A stretch of DNA of 32,864 bases, from positions 1-32,864 of the forward strand of contig NW_022204794.1 of assembly GCF_008831285.2 (NCBI RefSeq), given 5' to 3'. Positions 1-10,459 of the stretch are shown piece after piece. The first letter of the stretch is position 1, and each line of letters starts with the position of its first letter. This stretch comes from Nymphaea colorata (taxonomy: Eukaryota; Streptophyta; Magnoliopsida; Nymphaeales; Nymphaeaceae). Under the pieces are notes generated by a model. It was not told where the DNA came from and did not search any database. It worked only from the letters and a program-made list of their open reading frames with translations. A program made the translations under genes and the position numbers.

Positions 1-92
1 CAACCCCAACCCCAACCCAACCCCAACCCCAACCCCAACCCCAACCCCAACCCCAACCCCAACCCCAACCCCAACCCCAACCCCAACCCCAA
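1..92. repeat. Left telomere, C4A2 repeats
   Basis: Tandem CCCCAA units run from the first base, with one or two CCCAA variants near the outer end, and stop where AT-rich single-copy sequence begins. The orientation (C-rich strand reading inward) is what a chromosome left end must show. C4A2 is the Tetrahymena-type ciliate telomere. The first start codon lies only about 150 bp inside. Confidence 0.98.
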
Positions 93-240
93 TCCTCCAT
101 AATACGAATATAAAACAAACATATGGAATAATTATTTTCGAAAATATCCTGTAATCCCCCGATGAAATAGATGGTGATTGTGAGCTTTTATCAAGAGCTT
201 TTCCTTTTACTTATAATATCTGATATTGATACACTTGCAA

Positions 241-898
241 ATGGGTCAAGACAGCCTACAGCTCCCAAGGAGCCAGTCAAGACACTGAAAGGTAAGATTG
301 CCCTAAAGTAGAACAGGTGAAGGAGTACACCAAGGAAATCAATCAAATGCGGCGCGAGTATAACCGCGAAAAGATCAAATTGGAGTACCAAGGAAAGACC
401 CTACAGAAAGATCTCAAAAGAAAAATCGAGAAGAAAGAGCCAGCAGTAACTTTCTCATCATTCAGCAAGCCCAAAAAGTGATCGCACAGCAAATCCTCAA
501 GAACAACCAAATGGTTAACAAGTACAACAACCTCGACGCCCAGCTCCAAAACGTCACCTTCGAGTACCGTCCCACACCTATTCAGACTGCAGCAGATGTG
601 CGTGAGTGAGTCCATGCAGAACGTTATGTCAGGAATGGCCAAGATCATGAGCGGTGCCAACAACAAGATGAAGGGTACTGACTACCAGGAGACCATGAAG
701 CGCTTCATGACCGAAAAGGAACGCATGAACGTCATGAATGAGTACGTTCAGGACATCATGGGCGCGGAGGAGGAGGAAATCGAAGACGAGGATGTGGACA
801 AGCTGATCGGCGATATGACTGCCGAGCAGGTGGCGAAACACAAGAAGAAAGTGGAGATGAACTTGGACGAATACGAGGACAACCTCAATGATCTCTGA
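241..898 (+). CDS. ESCRT-III (Snf7/CHMP family) subunit, four tiny introns
   Basis: ESCRT-III subunits polymerise on membranes and drive budding away from the cytoplasm and abscission. Removing introns at 245-261 (17 nt), 292-311 (20), 446-465 (20) and 564-585 (22) gives an uninterrupted 192-residue protein, the normal family size. The N-terminal half is a basic helical hairpin with many Lys, Arg and Gln. The C-terminal half is acidic (an EEEEIEDED run near residue 150) and ends in a helix, the classic ESCRT-III charge layout. Without splicing the gene falls apart into four frames, so the intron calls and the family call support each other. The first intron leaves only ATG plus one base in exon 1, so the start is less certain. 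The N-terminal part resembles CHMP3/Vps24 or CHMP2/Vps2; I cannot separate them. The gene runs away from the telomere and converges on the aminopeptidase 78 bp downstream. Confidence 0.88.
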
Positions 899-976
899 TT
901 GCATCATGCATCTCATAACCGTATAAGATACAAGCAAAGTGGTGATATGGTGGGTGAGGATGATAATGGTTTGACA

Positions 977-3619
977 TCAGAGTGCGGCTTGGCAGGTGGC
1001 ATAAAGCTCGTAGGCGCGCTGTCTGCGCTTGAGGTTGTCGATGATCTTGAGGATGTCGCGGGTGTGCTTGTCCTTTCCGGCGGGGAAGGTGATCTTGCTG
1101 AAGCGCTCGATGTGGATAGCAGGTCGTCGTCGATGGGCTGGAAGCTCTCGTAAAAGACTTCGAAGTGGTCGCCTGCAAGCACTTCAGCCAGCTTGCCGAT
1201 GTCCTCGAAGTATCTGTCTCTGTATTTGGCCAACCTCTCAGCGTGGTATTCGTGGTTCCAGCCTGAAGCGATAGAGTTCTTGACTGCGATGCTGTACTTG
1301 CTCTCAGGGTCCTTAAAGCTCTCATAGATCTTCTCGAACTCCTCCTCAGTGGCCTTGAGTGCGTCGCAAGTGAAGCGTTTGTTCTTGGCAGTATCGGAAG
1401 GATCGAGTGCTTTCTGAGCTTCGAAGATGGCTTCCTTTTCTTCGATGGAGAGCTTGGGAAGGGTGAATGCCTTCACAACCGTAGACCATCTCTGTCCAAC
1501 AGTCATGGGGTGTCCCTTGAGGTTAGGCTCTTCGTCTCTCATCCACCTGAGCAGGATTTCCTTCTCCTCATCGTGTAGGCGAAGTTAACGAGCTTGCTCT
1601 TGAGGATGACATTCTGTTCTGCTGGTCGGGATGCACCTTGGGAATTAGGTCATAGATGTATTTGAACATGGTGCTGTTGAGCTCCTCCTCTTGTTCTGAG
1701 GAGTATAGTGGTTGATAGCAGTGTGGACGAAGTCAAACTGCCTCTCGAAGATGCTGTCAGAAGACTCTTCGGCGAGAGCAGTTGTGATGACCTTCACGAA
1801 CTCGTGGGAGGTCATCTTGGCGTCCTTGATCATCTCGAAGAAACTGCGCCAGATCAAGGTGCGCGACAGGATGTCCGAAATCGAGTTGATGTTCTTGATG
1901 AAGAAGTCCAGAGACACCTTGTCGATGGTGTTCTTGGCAAAGGTGTGGTCTTCGAAGTTCAACAGGATGGCCTTGTAGTTCTTGGATCCGTCGTAGTGGG
2001 CCACAGTCTCAGCTTGGGGAAGCACGAGGACTTCGATGACATCGACGTGGAAGTTTTCGGTGAAGAAGGCAACCTTGATCTTGTGGAGACGGAGAGTGGG
2101 ATGCTCGTGAGTTAGGAGCCTGGTGGATGGTGATTTTCGCCTGAGCAGAGGTGTCTTCAGGGTTCCAGTTGGCCTCGATGACGTTGAGAGAGGCTTTCTC
2201 GAGCCACATTTCACGCCATTCGGTGAGCTTGAAATCATTGATGGTGAAGTGTTTTTGCATGTACTCTAAGAAGTTGTCGATGGTGGCGTTGTTCCACTCG
2301 TATTTGTGGAAATATTCGCTGAGGGCCTTTGAGAAGTTTTCCTCTTCATCAGAAAAGCAACTGCTTCATGTGGCTGCTCCCTTGGAGTAGGTAATGCCGT
2401 CGAAGATGGAATCAGCAACGCTGGTATTGGCAACTGGGCCACGGATTGGGTGAGTAGTAATCATCATGTCTTCGTGGTATCCCCATCCCTTGCGTTGCAG
2501 GAAAGAAGCCATACTGCTCTCGTACTTGAGAGTGTGCACGTTTCCCTTGATCTTCTCCAACAGAATGGGAAATGAAGTCAGCGAAGCTTTCGTTGAGCCA
2601 TAGATCGTCCCACCACTTCATGGTGACCAGATTGCCGAACCAATGGTGGGCCAGTTCGTGGGAGATAGTGTTAGCAAGGCCAAGCTTGCGTTCGGTTGAA
2701 ACCTTCTCCTTGAAGATGTATAGATCGTTGAAGGTGACGATGCCTGCGTTCTCCATAGCACCCCACTTGTACTCGTGGGCGAAGATTTGGTCGTACTTGT
2801 TGAAGGCGTATTTATATCCGAAGAAACTCTCGAAGAACTCATTGATTCTATGGTGATTTCGAAGATGAAAGGAGCGAGTTCCTGCATGTAAGTATAGAGG
2901 GATTCGATGCAGTAGAGAGACATGGGGATGCCGTTGTAGGTGCGCTCCTCTTCCAGTTTAAGCTCAAGATACTCACCAGCAACGTAGCAGAAAAGGTAGG
3001 TGGGGAGGAGCTTAGTTTCGGGGAAAATGGTCATTCTTCCCTCTTTTCCTTCCAGGAAGGTCTTGACCTCTCCTTGGAAGTGAGTATGAGTGTTCCAATA
3101 GTACTTGTAGACGTCGAGGGTATCTTCCACCACAGCATACTCGTTGGAGAGAACTTTTTTCCAGCTGGCTGGACTGATGACGTAGAGGCGCATCTTGGCT
3201 TTGAGGTCAGGCTGGTCGAAGCAGGCGAAGACTCTGTTGGCGTAGTAGGGCTCGAACTGAGTGTAGATGTATTGCTTTTTGTCGACATCGACGAAACTCA
3301 CGCAACCGCTACCGTCGTTGTTGTAGCTGTTAGTGTAATGGACGCCCACTGTGTTGTGGCCCACTCTCAGCAGGCCGACATCGAGGAACAGGAATCCTTC
3401 TTCAGCCTTGACCTCAGCCTTGTGTCCGTTGATGACGACTCCGGTGGCTTTGCCTGAGAAGTCGACGGGCAATTCGGTGGGGATGCTTAGCAGCTCAAAC
3501 GAGATTTCTGAGAATCCGGAGTAGTTTTCGCTGTTGAGGGCGACGTGGAAGTCGTAGAAGATGGTTCCGCGCTTGATGGCAAGACCGCGGGCTTCAGCTC
3601 TTTCTTGGGTGAGTGGCAT
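977..3619 (-). CDS. M1-family zinc aminopeptidase (puromycin-sensitive type)
   Basis: The enzyme removes N-terminal residues from peptides, probably in the cytosol since no signal peptide is visible. Motifs seen: the GAMEN exopeptidase motif near 2756, the zinc site HELAH followed by HWF near 2660-2640 with the third ligand in NESFADF, then an SKGA motif and HKI/VAFF region typical of puromycin-sensitive relatives. Introns are supported at 2546-2561 (16 nt), 1614-1636 (23) and 1567-1589 (23); 2104-2119 could be a 16-nt GC-AG intron. Other breaks are not splice sites: near 2847, 2369-2355, 1690 and 1117 a base seems missing, including an in-frame TGA at about 2370. With these repaired the length is about 856 residues, close to the family norm. 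The C-terminus (stop at 977) lies in a different frame from the longest open segment. It could be a decaying gene, but the frame on both sides of every break is well conserved, so sequence error is likelier. Confidence 0.92.
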
Positions 3620-3974
3620 TAAAAATCTTTTAAATATAACATATCTTCCAACAACAAGTATTAAACGGCATCGAGTAGCCTTATTAATACTTTTTATACC
3701 GTAAGATCGTATGGGTCTAAAAAGTATGCAAAATAACCCTGTGGAATCGCATGATTGAGCTAAGATAAGGAAATTAGTTGTCTAATGATGAGACAATGTT
3801 TGATTCCTCTGTGTAGTTTGCTTATTTATGCTGGATGAATTTTATGAATTTCTTTTCTATTGAGATTGCCATCAAAAATGGAGGCGTTTGGTCTTGGAAG
3901 CTCCAGGATGATCTTTCTCCAGTGTAAGAAATCACCTTGATCCGCATCCAGTACTTTGTTAATAAAATATATCT
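3620..3974. other. Divergent intergenic region
   Basis: About 355 bp separate the start codons of the aminopeptidase (-) and the coiled-coil gene (+). It is AT-richer than the flanking exons, holds TGA stops in the plus frames, and shows no ORF with coding character. It presumably carries both promoters; I see no recognisable element. Confidence 0.6.
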
Positions 3975-4897
3975 ATGCTGCCAACTCCCACAGCTAAGAA
4001 ATCACCCATTTCCGAAAAACTTAACCTCCTCCTCAATGCCACTCCATCGAAATAGCTTGGCCCGCGTTCCCCTGCGTTCTCCAGAAAGGGAGGCCAAAGC
4101 CGTCGCGATAAGGCCATGGATTCATGAAAAGCAGCGAGGAAGGTCGGTCTAAAAATCACTTAAATACACTAAAATTCTGCCGCGAGGCTGGAGGAACGAG
4201 GATAGCGAGGTGCACAGCGAAGTTCATATCATCCACATGCTGGGAGACCGACTTTAAGATAGTCGTGAAACCATACTGCTTCGAGGTAGGAGCAAAAGCA
4301 ACCTCAAATAGGGCTTCCTACGTCCTGTAGAAAACAGTCCCAAACCGAAATCGCCAGGGAGGAAGGTATTGGAGGACTTCACCGGCATCAGTGATCGCAA
4401 CCCAAGGCCAACAATAAGCACGATGAACACTATGTATACTGGAAAAACAAGGCTTATGAGTATCTTAATTCCAATATCAAACTCATGGATTAAGTTAGAA
4501 GGCTAACTCGCGAAAATGAGGAGCTGAAGACGGTCATAGCATAACTGCAGCAAACATAAAAGCAAAAGCTGAAATAGACTAGAACCGGATCTACAGCGAA
4601 AAGGCATTGAGTAGAGAGCTCAGGAACATAAGTAGCATCTACATAAGCAAGATTGAAGGCATGGAGAAGGAACTCAAGCGCAAGTAAATCATAATCGCCA
4701 CCTACGATCTCAAAATCAAGGAATTAACAAGCAGGCTAGCCGGAGACACCGACAGAGTGAGGCTCATGAACAGAATGCACGAATAGATCGAAACTCTCAA
4801 GGGATAGAGCGAAAATAGGCAAATAGACCAGCTAAAGCTCGAGAGCAACTTTTACGAAAGCACTTCTATCTTCATGCAATAAAACAGCAACCGGTGA
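3975..4897 (+). CDS. Coiled-coil protein, unknown function
   Basis: The second half is convincing: from about 4410 to the TGA at 4895 a glutamine-rich helical protein is read through eleven or so TAA/TAG codons, with repeated Leu/Ile heptad spacing and many Glu/Lys pairs. One break near 4591 (AA|ATA) is needed to join its two segments. The first part, from ATG 3975, reads as a Ser/Pro/Lys-rich disordered tail, then shows unresolved frame changes near 4130, 4190 and 4400, and a possible 26-nt intron at 4292-4317. No catalytic motif or named domain is visible. It is transcribed divergently from the aminopeptidase and ends 79 bp from the convergent dynein light chain gene. A cytoskeletal or basal-body role is only a guess from composition. 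Confidence 0.6.
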
Positions 4898-4976
4898 GCT
4901 GTCTATCCATTCATTGTGTTTTGCATCATTAATGCGTTCGTATATGAGGGGTGGGATGATGGTGATGATTCAAATA

Positions 4977-5261
4977 TCAGGCCGAGCACCTGAAGATGAT
5001 GAACTCGATGGGTCCCTTGGAAGCGCGGAGGAAGCTTCCCTCCTCGTGGGTGACATCCAGGCCGAAGTTTCTTCCGCATACGACATACCAGCCTCCGAAA
5101 AATTTCTTGTCCATGTACTTCTTGATCTCCTCGGCCATCTCCTGCTCGTTGGAGCGGTTCTATACAGCGTGGTTGATGACGTGCTTGGCTTAGAACTCGA
5201 TCTAGGGCTCCATTTCGGAGTATGTGATTTTGACTCCCCACTTCTACGCTCGCTTATCCAT
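4977..5261 (-). CDS. Dynein light chain, LC8 type
   Basis: LC8 is a small dimeric hub subunit of cytoplasmic and axonemal dyneins that grips short linear motifs in partner chains. The 94-residue protein is one exon and unbroken. The C-terminal signature is clear: a W-Y-VV-GRNFG stretch followed by VTHE and a closing hydrophobic strand ending IIFR. The N-terminal helices carry EEIKKYMDKKF as in LC8. Five codons are TAG or TAA (for example just before NRSNEQE and inside EMEPQIEFQAK); glutamine is acceptable at all of them, which makes this a clean test of the code. A standard-code gene finder would miss it. Family length is normally 85-100 residues. Confidence 0.95.
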
Positions 5262-5353
5262 GCAGATCAATTATAAGTTACATCACAGGGATATGAGGTG
5301 ATGATAAGGAATGCTAAATAATAGGCAAAATCAAGTTGCAGGGAAGGGTAAAG

Positions 5354-5820
5354 TCACTGTGTCTTTATGCTTGTCCTCATGCATTCCAAATAGTGAGAAG
5401 TGAGCTCGTTGAAGTCCGTTATTTCCACAATTGAGACTCCCATAAGTTTTATTTCTGGTTGTATACCATTCCTGCGCATTTGGCATTGACGCACATCTTT
5501 ACATCCCCTTCACGTCTCTGCAAACAGCCTATGTCTCCTCTGAGTGGTAAAAGAAATCATGCTTTTCCCAGTCGAATCCTTGACCCTTAGTTGAGCATGG
5601 CCATTCCCCTTGCGCTGACTCCCTTTTCGAGTTGGATGATTTCGGCGATGAGGATGATCTTGGAGACATGCGAATTCTGGTAGAGGACATCGTCGTAGTG
5701 GAGGCGGAGTTTGGAAAGTTGCAGGCAGGTCATGTGGTAGAGAGGAGTGTGATTGATGGACTTGATGAGGGTGCGAGTCTTTCCTTCGGGACTTCTGCCG
5801 GGAAGCTGTCCGAATATCAT
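5354..5820 (-). CDS. RPA32-like OB-fold protein (replication protein A middle subunit)
   Basis: RPA32 is the middle subunit of the single-stranded-DNA-binding RPA trimer. The match rests on two places: a VKDSTGKS segment after an EKGVS turn, like the DDGTG strand of RPA32 OB folds, and near the C-terminus DFNELTSHYLE, which closely resembles the DFNE-T-H-LE motif of RPA32. Two introns, 5497-5513 (17 nt) and 5472-5490 (19), plus one missing base near 5608 (GA|AT) give a closed 143-residue frame. Known RPA32 proteins are about 250-280 residues and end in a winged-helix domain; here TGA follows the OB fold directly. Either this is a single-domain paralogue or the C-terminus is lost. An upstream in-frame Gly/Gln segment lacks an ATG, so 5820 is taken as the start. 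Confidence 0.55.
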
Positions 5821-5944
5821 CGACTGAATTAAGCGAGCTTAGAATATCCCGCCAAGAATGGCAGAAATGATGATATCTATGGGTGGTGGGTGATATTGGG
5901 AAATGCTACTGGATGCGTATGATGTATTGATAATCTATGTACGA

Positions 5945-6415
5945 TCACTTTTTCTTTCTCTCGACACCGACGGTCTTTCCTCTTCTTCCGGTGGTCTTGG
6001 TGTGCTGACCTCTCACCTTGAGTCCCCACTTGTGTCTGAGACCTCTGTTGCTCCTGATCTTGAAGAGTCTCTCGACGTCTTCTCTGAGTTTGGTTTCGAG
6101 GACGTTGGAGGCGACCTGGAGGTTCTTGCCCTCCTTGTAGTCCCTCTGTCTGTTGAGGAACCATCTGGGGACGCCGTGGCCTTCGGGGTCGTTGATGAGG
6201 TTGGCGATGGCATCGCACTGGGTTTCGGTGAGCTCACCGGCTCTGAGTTTGGGATTGATGCGGAGGATCTTGCAGATGAGGAAGCCGAAGCGACGACCAA
6301 CTCCCTTGATCTTGTCAAGAGCGAAGGGAATTGTACGCTTTCCGTCGATGTTGGTGTTGAGGATACGATGGATGTGCTTGAAGGTGTTCTCAGCGTCTTC
6401 GATGATCAATGACAT
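5945..6415 (-). CDS. RPS18: 40S ribosomal protein S18 (uS13)
   Basis: uS13 sits in the head of the small ribosomal subunit and contacts the P-site tRNA anticodon arm and the large subunit. The single-exon 156-residue frame matches the family over its whole length: an N-terminal helical region with the IKGVGRR helix-two-turn-helix, a central NRQRDYKEG segment, and a basic C-terminus with RSNRGLRHKWGLKVRGQHTK and a GRRG turn. No in-frame TAA or TAG occurs, and the frame is unbroken, as expected for a highly expressed gene. Third positions are strongly G/C. It is the best-preserved gene of the window and a reference for normal codon use here. Confidence 0.98.
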   Translation of the reverse strand: MSLIIEDAENTFKHIHRILNTNIDGKRTIPFALDKIKGVGRRFGFLICKILRINPKLRAGELTETQCDAIANLINDPEGHGVPRWFLNRQRDYKEGKNLQVASNVLETKLREDVERLFKIRSNRGLRHKWGLKVRGQHTKTTGRRGKTVGVERKKK

Positions 6416-6547
6416 CTCAGTGGATAGGAATAAATTATTATTTTAATCAATATTATTAAATAACCCACCCCACCCCATTTAATTACCCCATTCCCCCATC
6501 CCACCAACCACCCGCCCCCCAGCCACCATCCGTCCCCTGATTCGAGA

Positions 6548-8395
6548 TCATGTCGCTATACACTGGATATCAGAAGAAGGTCTTGTGGAGGAGAGCGATA
6601 TTGCGTTCGAGGTTTGTTGGGTTTCTTCTAGGATCCACTTCTTGAAGTAGATGAAATCGAAGGTGTGCGGGTAGTCGATCTTCTTGGTCTTGAGCCACTT
6701 GATGAAGAAGGGGAAGTGGTCGTTGATCTCCTTCCGGTTGAAGATTCGGTTTATCATGTGGCAGCAGAACAACCGCATCTTGATCTTGTTGCGCGTGTGC
6801 GAATCGATCTTGGTGTTCTCGTGGATCGACTTGAAAATGTAGGACGTCGTTGAACGGTAGGAGAACTTCAGCTCGTCGAACGATTTCTCGTCGATCGTCA
6901 ACTTGTACCCCCTTTAGAAGTTCTTGATCGGCATATCCTTCAGCACCACGTTCACCTCGCTGTAGGTGTCCTCGAACATCAGGTGCGCCTTCATGTTCTC
7001 CTCCTCCAGCTTCCCCAAGAACTTCTTGTACTCGGGTGTCTTCGTGCACTCCGCCCACCTCTTGCCCTCGATGTTGACCTCCTCCAGCGACTCTGGGAGT
7101 TTGTTGGAGGAGAGGTCGTGCAGGAGGGGGTCCGAGTAGAAGAGGTAGGCCTTGAGGAGGTAGAACTTGGCGGCGAGTCGTTCTGCGTAGGTGAGGTAGG
7201 AGGCATAGTTGTCGAACAGTTCCACGGCGCACTCCTTGAGGTATTGGGTTTTGCTAATTTCGAAGAATATTTCCTACAGTTCGCGCTCTAGGTGTTTGGA
7301 CTGAGCGCTGATTACCTTTTTCTTGAGGAGATGGGTGCGCGACTCGTCCTCAGGCTCCATCTCGCTGTCCATGCCGTACTCCTCGCCAGTCACTTCGTCC
7401 TTCTTGTACTCCTCCACCTTCTCCAGCTTCTTGTAGAAGACGATGTTGTCCTTGAACTCGTTCTCGTACTCCAGGAAGAGCGGGTGCTTCACGATGTTGG
7501 AGAAGGTCATGCGCTTCTTGCTGTCCACCACGAAGATGCGCTTGAAGAAGTCCTCCAGCTCCGCTGCCTGGTCCTTCAGCTTGTCCTTCTTGGTGAGCGT
7601 GGCCGCCAGACTGAAGGCGGGTTGCTGCACCTGCGCTGGATCTCGGCCTTCATGTCGTGACCTTCATATCGGCAGACTACCTTTAAAGGGATACTCAGCG
7701 AACAGCATGAAGTAGAAGAGCACGCCCAGCGCCCAGATGTCGACCGAGATGCCGTAGTAGGAGTTGCTGATGATTTCAGGCGCCATATACTTCTCAGTTC
7801 CGCAGTGGGTCTTGGCGCCGACTCCTCCGATGGACCTGGCGAAGCCGAAATCTGCGATTTTATAGGTGAGTTCGTTTCCTTCCTTCTTGAGGAGTACGTT
7901 TTCGGACTTGATGTCCCTGTGTATGAAGTTCTTCTCGTGGATGCACTTGAGGGCTTTCATGACTTCGACGACGACCTTGGAGGCATGCTTGAGGGGGAAG
8001 ACCTTGCCTGGCAGCTTGGACTGGTAGGTGAGGAGGTTGCCCTGCTCGCAGTACTCCATGATAATGATGATGAAATCGTTGGCTGAGTGAGGGAGCGGTA
8101 CTGGTGAACTCCTGCTCGTATCGGACGATGTTCGGGTGTTCCAGCTTCTTCATGATGTCGATCTCCTGGTCGATGTACTTCTGCAGGAAGGGCTTCTTCT
8201 TGATGTGCAGCTTGCTGATGATCTTCACCGCGTAGAGGGTGTCGTTGGATTCTGAATCCCATTGGAGTTACTGTGCCGCGCCAGCATCACCTCTCCGAAG
8301 GCGCCCTTACCGATCGATTTTATTATCTCGTAGTTCTTGTCCTCCAGAGCGCGACGCATGTCCTCGAATTTCTTCTTCTCGGAACTCCCCTCCAT
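6548..8395 (-). CDS. ULK/ATG1-like serine/threonine kinase 1
   Basis: A protein kinase of about 589 residues with an N-terminal catalytic domain. Seen in order: glycine loop GKGAFGEV, VAIK-type lysine in YAVKII, alphaC Glu, HRDIKSEN catalytic loop, ADFGFAR in place of the usual DFG context, a GTEKYMAPEI activation segment and DIWALGV. The ADFGFAR/YMAPE style is that of ULK/ATG1 kinases. Four introns restore the frame exactly: 8252-8271 (20 nt), 8083-8101 (19), 7662-7680 (19) and 7611-7630 (20). Beyond residue 330 comes a long helical tail, including charged segments and two TAR glutamines (7273-7275 and about 6915). The C-terminus may end at 6570 instead (KTFF then TGA) if a base is missing near 6590. 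ULK kinases act in autophagy and in ciliary or centriolar signalling; the substrate is unknown. The next gene upstream encodes a similar kinase. Confidence 0.93.
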
Positions 8396-8516
8396 TTACC
8401 TTCAAATTAAATATTCAGCTTATATTTCGGCTTGGATACGCATAGATAACCTCACCCTGGGCAAGGCACGGGGGAGAGGAAGTGATAAGAGGAGTGGCAT
8501 ACTTGAAAAATTAAAA

Positions 8517-10300
8517 TCAGATGATCTTGATGGCCTTTAGCTTCGATCTAATGGCGTTGAGATGTTCCTAAGTGATGGTTTTGGACGGAGAGCCCTCCAC
8601 GATGGCTTCTATTTTGGACTTTGTGTGGAATCCCTCCAGATCGTTGTTCTGCAGGATGGCGATCAGCTGCCTCAGAGTCACCAGGTAGTCCAGCACGATC
8701 ACCTCGTCCTTCCACTCCTCGGGCTCCTCGTGCTCCTCCTCCACCGCCTGGTACAGCGTCAGGATGTTCCTGCCCAGCTGCTCCTTCAGCGCGCCACCGA
8801 CGCCCTCGCCTCCGCGAACCCCGCCAGGTCCTTCCTGTACTTGGCCAGATACTGCTGGATGATTTGCGCGATTTTGGCGAAGTCGGGCGAGTCCTTGAAG
8901 TCGGCAGCCAGTTTGGCGGGCAGCAGCTTCAGTTCCTCGACCTCTGCCAGTTTCTCGAAGATGGCGCCGGTCAGCGAGTCCTTGAGGGCGGCCAGCTCGT
9001 CGTTGCGCTGCTGGGAGAGGCGGTCGCCCATGCGCATGATCAGCTTGTACATGAACCTGCAGAGGTGGATCTGGCTCAGCAGCTGCTTGGCCAGCAACTT
9101 GCGGTCGTAGGCCGGCTCGGGCGGAGGCAGGCAGGAGGCCTCCCTGAGCGGGTGGGAGATGTCCTTCTGCGTGAGGGGCAGGTCGTTGATGGTCTTGTTG
9201 GAGTGGGGCGGCGGGATGTAGTGGTCGGTCTTGTTGCTGGTGACGGTGGCGGCAGTCTTGGGTAGGGTGAACTTGTTCATCTTGAAGTCCTCGTTGGTCT
9301 GCAGGAGGGCGAGCTTCTTGAAGTTGGCGGTGTTGGTGATGGAGTTCTTGTTGAGGGAGGTCTCGTGCTGGCGCTCTCCTCCCCTGCGGATGTGGTTGTT
9401 CTTGCCGTCGAAGATGGAGTTTTCCGTCGAGTAGAGCCCCCTCCCCACGCTCACCTTATCGCAGTTGAGCGTGAACCGCTGCACCTCTTCCGGCTCATGC
9501 GTTCGTTGATGTCCACTGCCAGCGTGCGAACTAGGAACATCTCCGAAGCGTGGCTGATGGAGGGGGCAGCAGTTTCTTGATGGGGACTGAGGTCAGCAAC
9601 CTGGCCAATTCCTTCTCAGTCTTTGCCCTCCATGGCGTTTTGCCAGTCAGCATCTCGTAGTAGATGACTCCGAGCGCCCAGATGTCGCTCTTGAAGCTGT
9701 ACTTGTTTTCGTTGAGTGCTTCGGGAGGCATGTAGACGGGCGATCCCACGTTGTAGGACGAGTATTTCCTGCAGTCAGTGTGCTTCATCGCGAAGCCGAA
9801 GTCTGCGATTTTGACTTCGCTGTTCTTGAGGAAAATGTTGGCTGGCTTCAGGTCGCGGTGGATTATTCCGCGGGTCTGCATGTTGTTGTATCCATTGATC
9901 ACCTGGTTCATGAGTGCGACCGCTTCCGGTTCGGCGAGCGTCCGCTTTCCGGAGATGAACTTGGAGAGGTCGCCGCCGTCGCAGAGCTCGGTGATGATGT
10001 ATGTGTTATTTTTGGTGTTATAGATGTCATAGACCTCGAGGATGTTGTCGCTGTTCTTGAGCGATTTTAGGACTTCTATTTCTGAGGAGAGCAAATTCTT
10101 GTGCACTTCGTTGTTGATCTTCTTCATGTCGATGACCTTGATGGCCACGATCTCATCTGGGTTATGCAGTGATTACCTGTCACATCGTTGCGCCCCCTGA
10201 ACACCTGGCTTGAATACCCTTTTCCTATGTTTTAGTTCAGCAAATAGGAATAGTCCTCAAGTTTCTTACGCACTGCTCCTGACTCATCGGTACGCCTCAT
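8517..10300 (-). CDS. ULK/ATG1-like serine/threonine kinase 2
   Basis: A second kinase of about 582 residues with the same plan as its downstream neighbour: N-terminal catalytic domain and a long helical C-terminus. Seen: GKGYSSQVF glycine loop, VAIKVID, HRDLKPAN, ADFGFAMK, VGSPVYMPPEAL and SDIWALGVIYYE. An intron at 10157-10176 (20 nt) joins the glycine-loop exon to the VAIK exon. A C-terminal intron is 8778-8797 (20 nt) or 8781-8797 (17). Two breaks are not introns: near 9558 (CC|ATC) and near 9499, where the obvious motif DINERMSPEE needs one extra C. The C-terminal 250 residues contain an NKT/Pro-rich linker and then helices, possibly an MIT-like or dimerisation region. Its kinase domain resembles ciliate ULK/ATG1 expansions. 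Spacing to the flanking kinase gene is about 120 bp, and both are on the same strand, so a tandem duplication is plausible although the tails differ. Confidence 0.92.
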
Positions 10301-10459
10301 CCCTATAGAAATTAGTAATAATTTTATTCCAAATGGGAAGTTATTTCATTATCATACAATCCTTCCAACTCCCCCCAACAACACCCCCACCCATACACAA
10401 CCAACAAGGCCCTCCGTTCCGTCCGTTTGGGATGCGTGCGAGTATAGATGGACAAGTGA

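Noticed and set aside
977-3619. Calling the aminopeptidase a pseudogene
   Set aside because: Every break is a single-base or splice-type change with conserved protein on both sides, and the active-site motifs are intact; a decayed gene would show missense damage too.
8621-9265. A 214-codon plus-strand frame
   Set aside because: Antisense to the tail of the second kinase; Gly/Arg/Pro-rich composition reflects GC-rich third positions of the real gene.
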